A stretch of DNA of 64,000 nt from NCBI GenBank assembly GCA_049889395.1, contig JBMHDM010000008.1:1-64000 (forward strand), in the 5' to 3' direction. Made by a program: the position numbers and the translations under genes. Below are positions 43,745 to 53,500 of the stretch, in pieces. Positions within the stretch are counted from its first letter, which is position 1, and each line of letters begins with the position of its first letter. This stretch comes from UBA3537 sp049889395. Lineage in GTDB: Bacteria > Bacteroidota > Bacteroidia > Flavobacteriales > Flavobacteriaceae. The notes beneath the pieces were generated by a model, which was not told the origin of the DNA, ran no database searches, and saw only the letters and a list, made by a program, of their open reading frames with translations.

Positions 43745-45535
43745 ATGTCAGCACACGGAGACACCCACACCCACGACGATCACGGGCATCATCACAAAGA
43801 GACGTTTGTCACAAAATACATCTTTAGTCAAGATCACAAAATGATTGCCAAGCAGTATTTAATTACTGGACTAATAATGGGAATCATTGGGATTTTGATG
43901 TCCCTACTGATGCGGATGCAAATCGCATGGCCAGAAAAACCAAATGTTGTTTTTGAAGCATTGCTCGGAAAATGGGCACCTGGTGGTGTAATGGATGCTG
44001 ATATTTATTTGGCATTGGTTACTATTCACGGAACCATAATGGTTTTCTTTGTATTAACTGCAGGATTGAGTGGAACATTCAGTAACCTTTTGATTCCATT
44101 ACAAATTGGAGCTAGAGATATGGCTTCTGGATTTTTGAACATGGTTTCATATTGGCTCTTCTTTTTGTCCAGCGTTATCATGGTTATTTCGTTATTCGTT
44201 GAAGCAGGACCAGCCGCGGCAGGATGGACCATCTATCCACCGCTTAGCGCATTGCCATTAGCACAAGGCGGATCTGGAGCAGGTATGACTTTATGGCTGG
44301 TCTCCATGGCTATATTTATTGCGTCATCGCTTCTGGGATCCTTAAATTATATTGTGACTGTGTTAAATCTAAGAACCAAGGGTATGTCTATGACTAGATT
44401 ACCACTTACCATTTGGGCCTTTTTTATCACAGCAGTTATAGGCGTAGTTTCATTCCCGGTATTATTGTCCGCTGCGTTGTTACTCATAATGGACCGAAGT
44501 TTTGGCACGTCCTTTTTCTTATCGGATATATTTATCCAAGGAGAGGTGTTACATTATCAAGGCGGATCACCAGTATTGTATGAACATTTATTTTGGTTTT
44601 TGGGCCATCCAGAAGTTTACATTGTACTATTGCCCGCTCTTGGGATCACCTCAGAAGTTATAGCAACTAATGCAAGAAAACCCATTTTTGGTTATCGCGC
44701 CATGGTTGCTTCAATCATAGCGATAGCGTTTTTATCCACAATCGTATGGGGACATCATATGTTTATTTCAGGAATGAATCCCTTTCTTGGTTCAGTATTT
44801 ACATTTACAACATTACTAATAGCAATTCCATCTGCTGTAAAAGCGTTTAATTACATTACAACATTGTGGAAAGGAAATCTTCAATTGAATCCGGCTATGT
44901 TATTTTCAATTGGTTTGGTTTCCACGTTCATTACAGGCGGTCTAACCGGAATTATTCTTGGCGATAGTGCCCTTGATATCAATGTACACGATACCTATTT
45001 TGTTGTAGCTCATTTCCATTTGGTTATGGGCATATCTGCCTTGTATGGTCTATTTGCTGGAGTCTATCATTGGTTCCCAAAAATGTTCGGGAGAATGATG
45101 AATAAAAACTTAGGATACATCCATTTTTGGGTCACCGCTGTTTGTGCCTACGGCGTCTTTTTCCCGATGCACTTCATCGGAATGGCTGGGTTACCAAGAC
45201 GATATTATACCAATAGTAATTTCCCCTTGTTTGATGACACGCAAAATGTCCAGGTGCTTATAACCCTATTCGCTTTAGTCGCGGGGTTAGTACAATTGGT
45301 TTTCTTGTACAACTTTATTCATAGTATTTTCTATGGAAAGAAAACAGAACAGAACCCTTGGCGTTCAAACACCTTAGAGTGGACCGCTCCAGTCAAACAC
45401 ATTCATGGGAATTGGGAAGGTGAAATTCCACACGTACACCGATGGGCTTATGACTACAGCAAACCAGGTCACGACGACGATTTTGTCCCACAAAACATTC
45501 CGATGAAAAAAGGAGAAGAAGAATTACAACATTAA
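43745..45535 (+). CDS. ctaD: Cytochrome c oxidase subunit I (aa3/heme-copper)
   Basis: This 596-aa heme-copper oxidase core reduces oxygen and pumps protons. Twelve helices with the expected ligands are visible: VTIHGTIMVFF (low-spin heme His), WFLGHPEVYIVLLPALG (CuB His and Tyr-linked site, D/K-channel region), TIVWGHHMF (CuB His pair) and FVVAHFHLVMG (both heme His). The first 17 residues contain seven histidines. Subunit III is not in the operon. A strong terminator follows 25 bp after the stop. Confidence 0.97.
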   Translation: MSAHGDTHTHDDHGHHHKETFVTKYIFSQDHKMIAKQYLITGLIMGIIGILMSLLMRMQIAWPEKPNVVFEALLGKWAPGGVMDADIYLALVTIHGTIMVFFVLTAGLSGTFSNLLIPLQIGARDMASGFLNMVSYWLFFLSSVIMVISLFVEAGPAAAGWTIYPPLSALPLAQGGSGAGMTLWLVSMAIFIASSLLGSLNYIVTVLNLRTKGMSMTRLPLTIWAFFITAVIGVVSFPVLLSAALLLIMDRSFGTSFFLSDIFIQGEVLHYQGGSPVLYEHLFWFLGHPEVYIVLLPALGITSEVIATNARKPIFGYRAMVASIIAIAFLSTIVWGHHMFISGMNPFLGSVFTFTTLLIAIPSAVKAFNYITTLWKGNLQLNPAMLFSIGLVSTFITGGLTGIILGDSALDINVHDTYFVVAHFHLVMGISALYGLFAGVYHWFPKMFGRMMNKNLGYIHFWVTAVCAYGVFFPMHFIGMAGLPRRYYTNSNFPLFDDTQNVQVLITLFALVAGLVQLVFLYNFIHSIFYGKKTEQNPWRSNTLEWTAPVKHIHGNWEGEIPHVHRWAYDYSKPGHDDDFVPQNIPMKKGEEELQH

Positions 45536-45560
45536 GTGTTAGTTATTTTATAATAGATTT

Positions 45561-45593
45561 AAAAAGCCTTTCTAAAACACGAAAGGCTTTTTC
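45561..45593 (+). terminator. Intrinsic terminator of the act-cox operon
   Basis: AAAAAGCCTTTC and GAAAGGCTTTTT are perfect complements (12 pairs) around the loop TAAAACAC, with T-rich ends on both strands. It closes the operon just before the ruvB promoter. Confidence 0.85.
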
Positions 45594-45595
45594 TT

Positions 45596-45603
45596 TATAT
45601 TTG
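45596..45603 (+). promoter_or_regulatory. Putative ruvB -7 box
   Basis: TATATTTG matches TAnnTTTG, starts 3 bp after the terminator and ends 4 nt before the ruvB ATG, predicting a leaderless mRNA. The -33 region would fall inside the terminator stem. Confidence 0.55.
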
Positions 45604-45607
45604 TTTT

Positions 45608-46630
45608 ATGAATCAAAACTTGGATCCTTCAGACAACAATTTAACACCCGAAGAGCACGATATTGAAAAGGTGCTTCGACCTCTGACATTCGATGATTTT
45701 TCGGGGCAAGATCAAGTCCTGGAAAATCTGCAAGTTTTTGTTAAAGCTGCTGTAGAACGCGGTGAGGCTTTAGATCATACACTGTTTCATGGCCCGCCAG
45801 GCCTAGGGAAGACCACTTTGGCTCATATTCTTGCCAACGAATTAGACGTTAGTATAAAAGTGACCTCTGGACCAGTCCTAGATAAACCTGGAGACCTGGC
45901 AGGGTTACTCACTAATTTAGAGGATCGGGATGTCCTTTTTATAGACGAAATTCACCGCTTGAGTCCTATCGTTGAAGAATACTTATATTCTGCAATGGAA
46001 GATTTCAAAATTGATATTATGATTGAATCGGGCCCCAACGCGCGGACGGTACAAATTAATCTCAGTCCATTCACATTAGTTGGGGCGACCACACGGTCTG
46101 GGTTGCTCACAGCCCCAATGCGGGCCCGATTTGGGATAAGCAGCCGATTAGAATATTATTCAACAGAACTTCTCTCAACTATTATTCAGCGGAGCGCACA
46201 AATTTTAAACGTCCCAATAAGTTTTGAAGCTGCTATTGAAATTGCTGGTCGCAGTCGTGGAACCCCAAGAATAGCCAATGCGTTACTCAGACGTGTACGC
46301 GATTTTGCACAAATCAAGGGCAACGGAAAAATTGACATAGAAATTGCCAAGTTTGGTCTCAAAGCCCTCAATGTTGATGCCCATGGCTTGGATGAAATGG
46401 ACAATAAAATTTTAACCACCATTATTGATAAATTCAAAGGCGGTCCAGTTGGAATTACAACCATAGCTACAGCTGTAAGCGAAAGCCCCGAAACCATAGA
46501 AGAAGTTTACGAGCCATTTCTTATTCAGCAGGGGTTTATCATGAGAACCCCTAGAGGAAGAGAAGTTACTGAGCTTGCCTACAAACACCTTGGTCGTCAA
46601 AAAGGAGATTACCAAACAGGATTGTTTTAG
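45608..46630 (+). CDS. ruvB: Holliday junction branch migration ATPase RuvB
   Basis: This 340-aa AAA+ hexameric motor drives branch migration with RuvA. Walker A is HGPPGLGKTTL, Walker B VLFIDEIHRL, sensor 1 VGATTRSGLL, and the arginine finger region follows in PMRARFG. The C-terminal winged helix (GFIMRTPRGREVTELAYKHL) binds DNA. Length is standard. queG starts one base after its stop. The partner ruvA lies 3.3 kb downstream, beside sprA, rather than next to ruvB. Confidence 0.98.
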   Translation: MNQNLDPSDNNLTPEEHDIEKVLRPLTFDDFSGQDQVLENLQVFVKAAVERGEALDHTLFHGPPGLGKTTLAHILANELDVSIKVTSGPVLDKPGDLAGLLTNLEDRDVLFIDEIHRLSPIVEEYLYSAMEDFKIDIMIESGPNARTVQINLSPFTLVGATTRSGLLTAPMRARFGISSRLEYYSTELLSTIIQRSAQILNVPISFEAAIEIAGRSRGTPRIANALLRRVRDFAQIKGNGKIDIEIAKFGLKALNVDAHGLDEMDNKILTTIIDKFKGGPVGITTIATAVSESPETIEEVYEPFLIQQGFIMRTPRGREVTELAYKHLGRQKGDYQTGLF

Positions 46631-46631
46631 C

Positions 46632-47558
46632 ATGTCAAAAAAAGCGCGCTATGCCGAATTTATTAAAACCGAAGCCAAACGCCTCGGTTTTTTATCTTGT
46701 GGTATAAGTAAAGCAGAATTTTTGGAGGAAGAAGCTCCAAGGCTAGAGGCATGGCTGAATCAAAATAAGCAAGGTGAAATGCAGTATATGGAAAATCATT
46801 TTGACAAACGTTTAGACCCCACTCTGCTTGTTGAAGGTTCAAAAAGTGTCATTTCTCTAACCTATAATTATTATACTGATAAACTTCAAAGCGATCCAAT
46901 AGCACCAAAAATTAGTAAATATGCGTATGGAGTAGACTATCATTACGTGATTAAAGATAAGCTAAAAGAATTATTGGAGCTTATTAAAGAAAATATTGGA
47001 GATGTTCACGGTAGAGCTTTTGTAGATTCGGCACCTATTTTAGAAAAAGCATGGGCAAAAAAATCAGGCTTAGGATGGATCGGTAAACACAGTAATTTAC
47101 TCACCCAAAAAGTGGGGTCATTCTATTTTATCGCAGAATTGATTATAGATTTAGAGCTTGAACCCGATCAAGCGGTAACAGATCACTGTGGATCCTGCAC
47201 CGCTTGTATTGATGCTTGTCCAACAGAGGCCATTACTGAACCCTACAAAGTAGATGGTAGTAAATGTATTTCTTATTTTACCATTGAACTAAAAGATAAT
47301 ATTCCAGTGGAGTTTAAAGGGCAATTGGACAATTGGATGTTTGGTTGTGATGTATGTCAGGATGTTTGTCCTTGGAATCGATTTTCGAAACAGCATAGTC
47401 AACCCCTATTTGATCCCAAGCCAGAATTGTTATCCATGACAAAACAAGAATGGGAGGAGATAACGCAAGAAACCTTTAGCAAAGTCTTTAAAAACTCTGC
47501 AGTTAAACGAACAAAATATGCGGGTCTAACCCGTAATATTAAGTTTTTAAACGATTAA
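46632..47558 (+). CDS. queG: Epoxyqueuosine reductase QueG
   Basis: This 308-aa cobalamin-dependent iron-sulfur enzyme performs the last step of queuosine synthesis in tRNA. Family marks are the N-terminal SKAEFLEEEAPRLEAWLNQ, PILEKAWAKKSGLGWIGKH, and two 4Fe-4S motifs (CGSCTACIDACPTEAI and CDVCQDVCPWN). The ATG at 46632 gives MSKKARYAEF. A longer frame to 46575 runs back inside ruvB and is unlikely. It is probably co-transcribed with ruvB. Confidence 0.95.
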   Translation: MSKKARYAEFIKTEAKRLGFLSCGISKAEFLEEEAPRLEAWLNQNKQGEMQYMENHFDKRLDPTLLVEGSKSVISLTYNYYTDKLQSDPIAPKISKYAYGVDYHYVIKDKLKELLELIKENIGDVHGRAFVDSAPILEKAWAKKSGLGWIGKHSNLLTQKVGSFYFIAELIIDLELEPDQAVTDHCGSCTACIDACPTEAITEPYKVDGSKCISYFTIELKDNIPVEFKGQLDNWMFGCDVCQDVCPWNRFSKQHSQPLFDPKPELLSMTKQEWEEITQETFSKVFKNSAVKRTKYAGLTRNIKFLND

Positions 47559-47561
47559 ATT

Positions 47562-47590
47562 TTGGCATGTCGAGGATACTGCTAACTTTG
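47562..47590 (+). promoter_or_regulatory. maeB promoter
   Basis: TTG (47562-47564) and TAACTTTG (47583-47590) are 18 bp apart. The -7 box ends 24 nt before the ATG at 47615. Confidence 0.6.
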
Positions 47591-47614
47591 TCTCTTTAAT
47601 TAACCTATCGAGCT

Positions 47615-49891
47615 ATGGCAAAACGCACCCGTCACGAATTAGAAGCTTTGGCATATCATGCTAAGCCCAAGCCAGGAAAAGTTCAAATTGTTCCGACCAA
47701 AAAGTATGCCACTCAACGAGATTTATCCTTAGCCTATTCACCAGGGGTTGCAGCACCATGTTTAGAAATAGAAAAGAATCCCTCAGATGTTTATAAATAC
47801 ACGTCAAAAGGGAATTTAGTAGCCGTGATATCAAACGGAACAGCAGTTTTGGGGCTAGGTAACATTGGTCCAGAGGCTTCAAAACCTGTTATGGAGGGTA
47901 AAGGATTATTATTTAAAATCTTTGCGGACATCGATGTATTTGATATTGAAGTTGATACCGAAAATGTTGAAGAGTTCATAAATACCGTCAAAAACATTGC
48001 ACCAACTTTTGGCGGAATCAATTTAGAGGATATTAAAGCTCCACAAGCTTTCGAAATAGAACGACGGTTAAAAGAAGAACTTAATATTCCAGTCATGCAC
48101 GACGATCAGCATGGAACAGCCATCATTTCTGCTGCTGCACTATTGAATGCTTTAGAGTTAGCGGAAAAAAATATTAAAGACGTTCAAATCGTAGTGAGTG
48201 GCGCTGGAGCTGCTGCGATATCCTGCACCAGGTTATATCAGTCTTTTGGTGCCAAGAGAGAGAATATTGTGATGCTTGACAGCAAAGGGGTCATACGAAA
48301 AGATCGAGAAAATTTAACATCCCAAAAAGCAGAATTTGCCACAGATAAAGAACTAAAAACTTTAGAGGAAGCCATGGCTAATGCCGATGTTTTTATTGGG
48401 CTATCAACCTCAAATATTGTGACCCCCCAGATGTTAAAAAGTATGGCCAAAAACCCCATTGTTTTTGCTATGGCCAATCCAGATCCTGAAATTGCATACC
48501 AATTGGCCATCGAAACAAGAGAGGATATTATTATGGCCACAGGAAGAAGCGACAACCCCAATCAGGTTAATAATGTACTGGGATTCCCATTTATTTTTCG
48601 TGGCGCATTAGACGTTCGAGCGACTCAGATTAATGAAGCCATGAAAAAAGCCGCTGTAGTCGCACTGGCAGAATTGGCTAAAGAACCAGTTCCAGAGCAA
48701 GTGAATATTGCCTATGGTGAAATGCGCCTAACATTCGGTAAGGATTATATTATTCCAAAGCCCTTTGACCCTAGACTTATTGCAAAAATTCCGCCTGCAG
48801 TAGCCAAAGCAGCGGTTGATAGTGGTGTGGCCCAAGCTATCATTTCAGATTGGAAAGACTATGAAGAAGCCCTCTTGGATCGAATGGGAGCTGATAACAA
48901 AATTGTCCGTCTATTACTCAATCGAGCCAAACTAAATCCAAAGCGTGTTGTTTTCGCTGAAGCAGATCAGTTAAATGTTTTGAAAGCTGCTCAAATCGTT
49001 TATGAGGAAGGTATAGCACATCCAATATTATTAGGAAATAAAAATCAAATTGAACAACTAAAATCCGAATTAGAATTCGATGCTGATATCCCAATTATTG
49101 ACCCCAAAGATGATGCCCATATCGAACAAAAAAATAAATATGGTGAGATTTTTTGGCACCAACAAGAACGCCGTGGTCAGACCTTACTGTCTGCTCAAAA
49201 ACTTATGCGAGAACGCAATTACTTTGCAGCTATGATGGTCAATCAGGGAGATGCAGATGCTCTAATTACCGGCTATTCTAGAAGTTATCCCTCTATCGTG
49301 AAGCCAATGTTGGATTTGATTGGGTTAGCACCAGGATCGACAAGAATAGCCACAACTAACGTGATGATGACACAAAGAGGGCCGATGTTTTTGAGTGATA
49401 CGGCAATAAACATCAACCCCTCAGCACATGACCTAATCAAGATTACCCAAATGACTTCTGGCGTCATGAAAATGTTTGGAATAACTCCCGTGATGGCGAT
49501 GTTATCCTATTCTAATTTTGGGTCATCAAAAGATCAAACTGCTACCAAGGTAAGAGAAGCTGTATCGTATCTTCACAAGAGACACCCCAATTTGTCCGTT
49601 GATGGCGAATTGCAAACAGATTTTGCACTAAATAGCGACATGCTCAAGACAAGTTTTCCGTTTTCAAGATTGGCTAATAAAAAAGTCAATGCGCTTATTT
49701 TTCCAAATTTAGAATCAGCAAATATTACCTATAAATTACTCAAAGAATTAAATAAAGCTGAATCTATAGGTCCTATTATGATGGGCCTCAAAAAGCCCGT
49801 TCACATCATACAATTTGGAGCAAGTGTAGATGAAATTGTCAATATGACTGCAGTGGCCGTTATCGACGCACAGCAAAAAGAAAATCAATAA
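47615..49891 (+). CDS. maeB: NADP-dependent malic enzyme with phosphotransacetylase-like domain
   Basis: This 758-aa enzyme decarboxylates malate to pyruvate and makes NADPH. The malic N-domain (about 1-160) has YSPGVAAPCLEIE and the catalytic Tyr-Lys region; HDDQHGTAI is the metal-binding motif. The NAD-binding domain (about 165-400) contains VVSGAGAAAISC. Residues from about 430 form a phosphotransacetylase-like domain, as in bacterial MaeB, which is thought to give allosteric control by acetyl-CoA. This is not a fresh fusion: the layout is standard for the family. Confidence 0.97.
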   Translation: MAKRTRHELEALAYHAKPKPGKVQIVPTKKYATQRDLSLAYSPGVAAPCLEIEKNPSDVYKYTSKGNLVAVISNGTAVLGLGNIGPEASKPVMEGKGLLFKIFADIDVFDIEVDTENVEEFINTVKNIAPTFGGINLEDIKAPQAFEIERRLKEELNIPVMHDDQHGTAIISAAALLNALELAEKNIKDVQIVVSGAGAAAISCTRLYQSFGAKRENIVMLDSKGVIRKDRENLTSQKAEFATDKELKTLEEAMANADVFIGLSTSNIVTPQMLKSMAKNPIVFAMANPDPEIAYQLAIETREDIIMATGRSDNPNQVNNVLGFPFIFRGALDVRATQINEAMKKAAVVALAELAKEPVPEQVNIAYGEMRLTFGKDYIIPKPFDPRLIAKIPPAVAKAAVDSGVAQAIISDWKDYEEALLDRMGADNKIVRLLLNRAKLNPKRVVFAEADQLNVLKAAQIVYEEGIAHPILLGNKNQIEQLKSELEFDADIPIIDPKDDAHIEQKNKYGEIFWHQQERRGQTLLSAQKLMRERNYFAAMMVNQGDADALITGYSRSYPSIVKPMLDLIGLAPGSTRIATTNVMMTQRGPMFLSDTAININPSAHDLIKITQMTSGVMKMFGITPVMAMLSYSNFGSSKDQTATKVREAVSYLHKRHPNLSVDGELQTDFALNSDMLKTSFPFSRLANKKVNALIFPNLESANITYKLLKELNKAESIGPIMMGLKKPVHIIQFGASVDEIVNMTAVAVIDAQQKENQ

Positions 49892-49935
49892 CTTAATCTA
49901 CAGTTTTTTCTTCTTAAAATGTATTATAAATTTAG

Positions 49936-49943
49936 TACATTTG
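49936..49943 (+). promoter_or_regulatory. Putative ruvA-sprA -7 box
   Basis: TACATTTG matches TAnnTTTG and ends 19 nt before the ruvA ATG at 49963. No -33 TTG is present at normal spacing. Confidence 0.45.
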
Positions 49944-49962
49944 ATGTTCTAACTTGTTAATT

Positions 49963-50544
49963 ATGATAACTCACATTCGGGGGAGATTAGTGGAAAAGTC
50001 ACCAACAGGTGTAGTGATAGATTGCAATGGCGTTGGATATTATGTGCATATTTCACTTCATACGTTTTCTCAAATATCAGATGATGAATCCATTAAATTA
50101 CTAACGCATTTTCAGGTTAAAGAAGATTATCAGCAATTGTTTGGGTTTGCTACTAAAGCAGAGCGGCAAATTTTTAGATTATTGATTTCAGTCAGCGGGA
50201 TTGGGACAAATACAGCCCGCACGATGTTATCGTCATTAACGCCAAAACAAGTTCGTGAGGGAATCGCCTCTGAGGATATCGCCTTAATCCAATCCGTAAA
50301 AGGAATTGGCCTTAAAACGGCGCAGCGTGTTATCATTGATCTAAAAGACAAAGTCTTGAAAGTATTTGAGATGGATGAAATACCTGCTGTTTTGAACAAT
50401 ACTTCCAAAGACGAAGCGTTATCAGCTTTAGAAGTTTTGGGATTTGCTAAAAAACATAGTGAACGTGTGATTACAAAAATTTTAAACAACACCCCCAACG
50501 CTTCAGTTGAACAACTTATTAAAGCAGCCCTAAAAAACCTTTAA
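49963..50544 (+). CDS. ruvA: Holliday junction DNA helicase subunit RuvA
   Basis: This 193-aa protein binds four-way junctions as a tetramer and loads RuvB. The domains are an N-terminal OB fold (MITHIRGRLVEKSPTGVVID), two helix-hairpin-helix motifs (LISVSGIGTNTARTML and IQSVKGIGLKTAQRVI), and the C-terminal RuvB-binding domain (about 145-193: EALSALEVLGFAKKHSERVI). ATG 49963 is preferred over the TTG at 49954. sprA begins 5 nt after its stop. Confidence 0.97.
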   Translation: MITHIRGRLVEKSPTGVVIDCNGVGYYVHISLHTFSQISDDESIKLLTHFQVKEDYQQLFGFATKAERQIFRLLISVSGIGTNTARTMLSSLTPKQVREGIASEDIALIQSVKGIGLKTAQRVIIDLKDKVLKVFEMDEIPAVLNNTSKDEALSALEVLGFAKKHSERVITKILNNTPNASVEQLIKAALKNL

Positions 50545-50549
50545 AACGA

Positions 50550-53500
50550 TTGGAAAGCGCCACCCCTAAAATATCTTTTTTCAGATTTAGTTTATTACTG
50601 TTTCTATGCTTATTCACCAACTCTTTGTTGGCTCAACAACCCCCAACAGTACGTGATTCAACATCAACTACTTTCTCATTTAGCAATTTAAACATCCCAA
50701 ACCCTAGTAGTATAATTTCACAATATACTTATGATCCAAAGACTGATCGTTATTATTACACCTCCAAAGTAGGAGAGTTTAACATTAATTATCCGATAAT
50801 TTTAACCCCAAAAGAATTTCAAGCATTAATCCAAAAAGAAAATTTAAAAGCATACTACAAAGAAAAATTAGATGCCTATGCAGGACAAAAAGAAGGGTCT
50901 GAACAAGCCAAAAAAAATCTAATACCAGATTTGTATGTGAACTCTAAATTCTTTGAAACCATTTTTGGTAGCAATGTTATCTCAGTCGTTCCTCAAGGTT
51001 CAGTAGAAATGGATCTTGGTTTGATGTACACCAAACAAGAAAACCCAGCCTTTTCTCCTAGAAATCAAAGCAATCTTACATTTGATTTTGACCAACGAAT
51101 TAGTTTAAGTTTAATGGGAAAAGTTGGGACTCGACTTTCGGTTAATGCCAATTATGACACACAGTCAACTTTCGATTTTCAAAATCTTGTCAAGCTTGAA
51201 TTTGATCCAACAATCGATGGAGGCGAAGATAATATTCTACAGAAATTGGAAATAGGGAATGTTAATATGCCCATAAATAGTTCACTGATAAATGGTGCTC
51301 AAAGTTTATTTGGTGTCAAAACGGAGCTTCAATTTGGCAAAACTAGGATCACAGGTGTGTTCTCTGAACAACAATCTGAGACTCGAAACGTTGTGGCTCA
51401 AGGCGGAGGTACGCTTCAGGAGTTTGATTTTTTTGGGCTAGATTATGATGAAAATCGACATTTTTTCTTAGCCCAATATTTTAGAGAGCATTACGATGAG
51501 GCTTTAGCAAACTATCCTTTTATCAACTCTCAAGTACAGATTACTCGAATTGAAGTTTGGGTAACCAATAGGACCAACCAAACTCAAAATATTAGAAATA
51601 TCGTAGCGCTTCAAGACTTGGGAGAGTCCTCAAGAATTGGTCTAACATCGCCTCCTGTAGGATTTATAAACGTAGCTCCTGGTACCTATCCTGACAATGC
51701 CAATAATGATTTTGACCCCAACAACATAGGCGGAGCAGGATCACAATTGACTGACGCTATTAGAGACATTGCCACTGCTCAATCGGGGTTTTTAACCGCT
51801 GGAGTCAATGAAGGCTTCGATTACGGTAAATTAGAGAATGCGAGGAAATTAATAGAGGGTAACGAATACACAGTCAATACCCAATTGGGATATATATCAT
51901 TGAATCAGCGTCTTCAAAATGATGAGGTATTGGCTGTTGCTTACCAATTTACAGTAGGCGGTGAAGTTTATCAAGTAGGGGAATTTGCAAATGATGGAGT
52001 TGGGGCTACAGATGTATTATCTGATCCTAATACAGGCAATCAAATCGTAAACAACCAGAGTTTGGTTTTAAAAATGCTTAAAAGTGCGGTTACCAATGTA
52101 AATCTTCCAATTTGGGACCTGATGATGAAAAATATTTACAATACTGGTGCCTATCAATTATCTCAAGAGGATTTTAAGTTGAATATCTTTTACAATGAAA
52201 CTTCCGCTCTCAACTATATTACACCAGTGAACGGCACCCCATTTCCAACTCCAATTGGAAATGCAGACCCTGTCAATGAAACACCACTTATTCGATTATT
52301 TAACTTTGATCGTTTAAACTTTAATAATGACCCCCAGAACAAAGGCGATGGATTTTTTGATTTTGTTCCAGGAATTACAGTTATTCCACAAAATGGAAAA
52401 ATCATTTTTACCAAGGTGGAGCCTTTTGGCAACTATCTTTTTGAAACACTTCGTTTAAGTCCTTCCGAAAATTATACTGGAGATGAAAACCTCCCAGGGA
52501 ACTTCAATGCCAACCAACTGAAATATGTTTACAAATCATTGTACAACAGTACCAAAACAGCAGCGCTTCAAGATAGTGAAAAGAATAAATTCTTGATCCG
52601 TGGTCGTTATAAGTCAACGGGTGGTTCGGGAATACCTATAGGTGCTTTTAATGTTCCTCGAGGATCTGTAAAAGTAACGGCCGGGGGCCGTGTGTTAGTA
52701 GAGGGTGTTGATTATACAGTGAATTATCAAATCGGGACCGTCCAAATTTTGGATCCAGCATTGCAATCCTCCAATATACCGATTCAAGTTTCAGTAGAAA
52801 ATAACGCCGTTTTTGGTCAGCAAACAAAACGATTTACGGGATTCAATGTCGAGCACCAATTCAATGAAAATTTTGTTCTAGGCGCAACCCTACTAAATTT
52901 AAACGAACGACCCATCACTCAGAAAGCAAACTATGGGACAGAACCCATTAATAATACCATTTTTGGAGTCAATGGAAATTATTCTACCGAAGTCCCTTTT
53001 CTCACCAGAGCAGCCAATAAATTACCGAACGTAGATACAGATGTTGTTTCAAACTTATCTGTTAGAGGTGAATTTGCATACCTTAAACCAGGAGCACCCA
53101 AAGGCACCGACTTTAATGGAGAAGTCACGTCATACATTGACGATTTTGAAGGGACACAAAACGGCATTAGTTTACTTACGCCACAATCTTGGTTTTTGTC
53201 AAGTCGTCCAAAAGGATTGGGTCGCGTTTACGCCCAAGGCAATGAAGACGACAATGGCTATCAAAATGGTTTTGACCGAGCCTTGTTAAATTGGTATACA
53301 GTAGACCCTATCTTTTACAGCACGCAACGTCCAGGAGAAATTTCAGACGATGACATTTCCAACTTATATACCCGTCGAATATTTATTGATGAATTGTTTC
53401 CTGAAATTGACTTGGTAACAGGTCAATACACCGTAATTAATGCATTAGATTTGGTTTACAGACCTTCTGAAAGAGGGCCTTACAACTATCAGTCAGGTGC

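Noticed and set aside
47615..49891. maeB as a novel malic enzyme-phosphotransacetylase fusion
   Set aside because: This two-domain layout is the standard form of bacterial MaeB.
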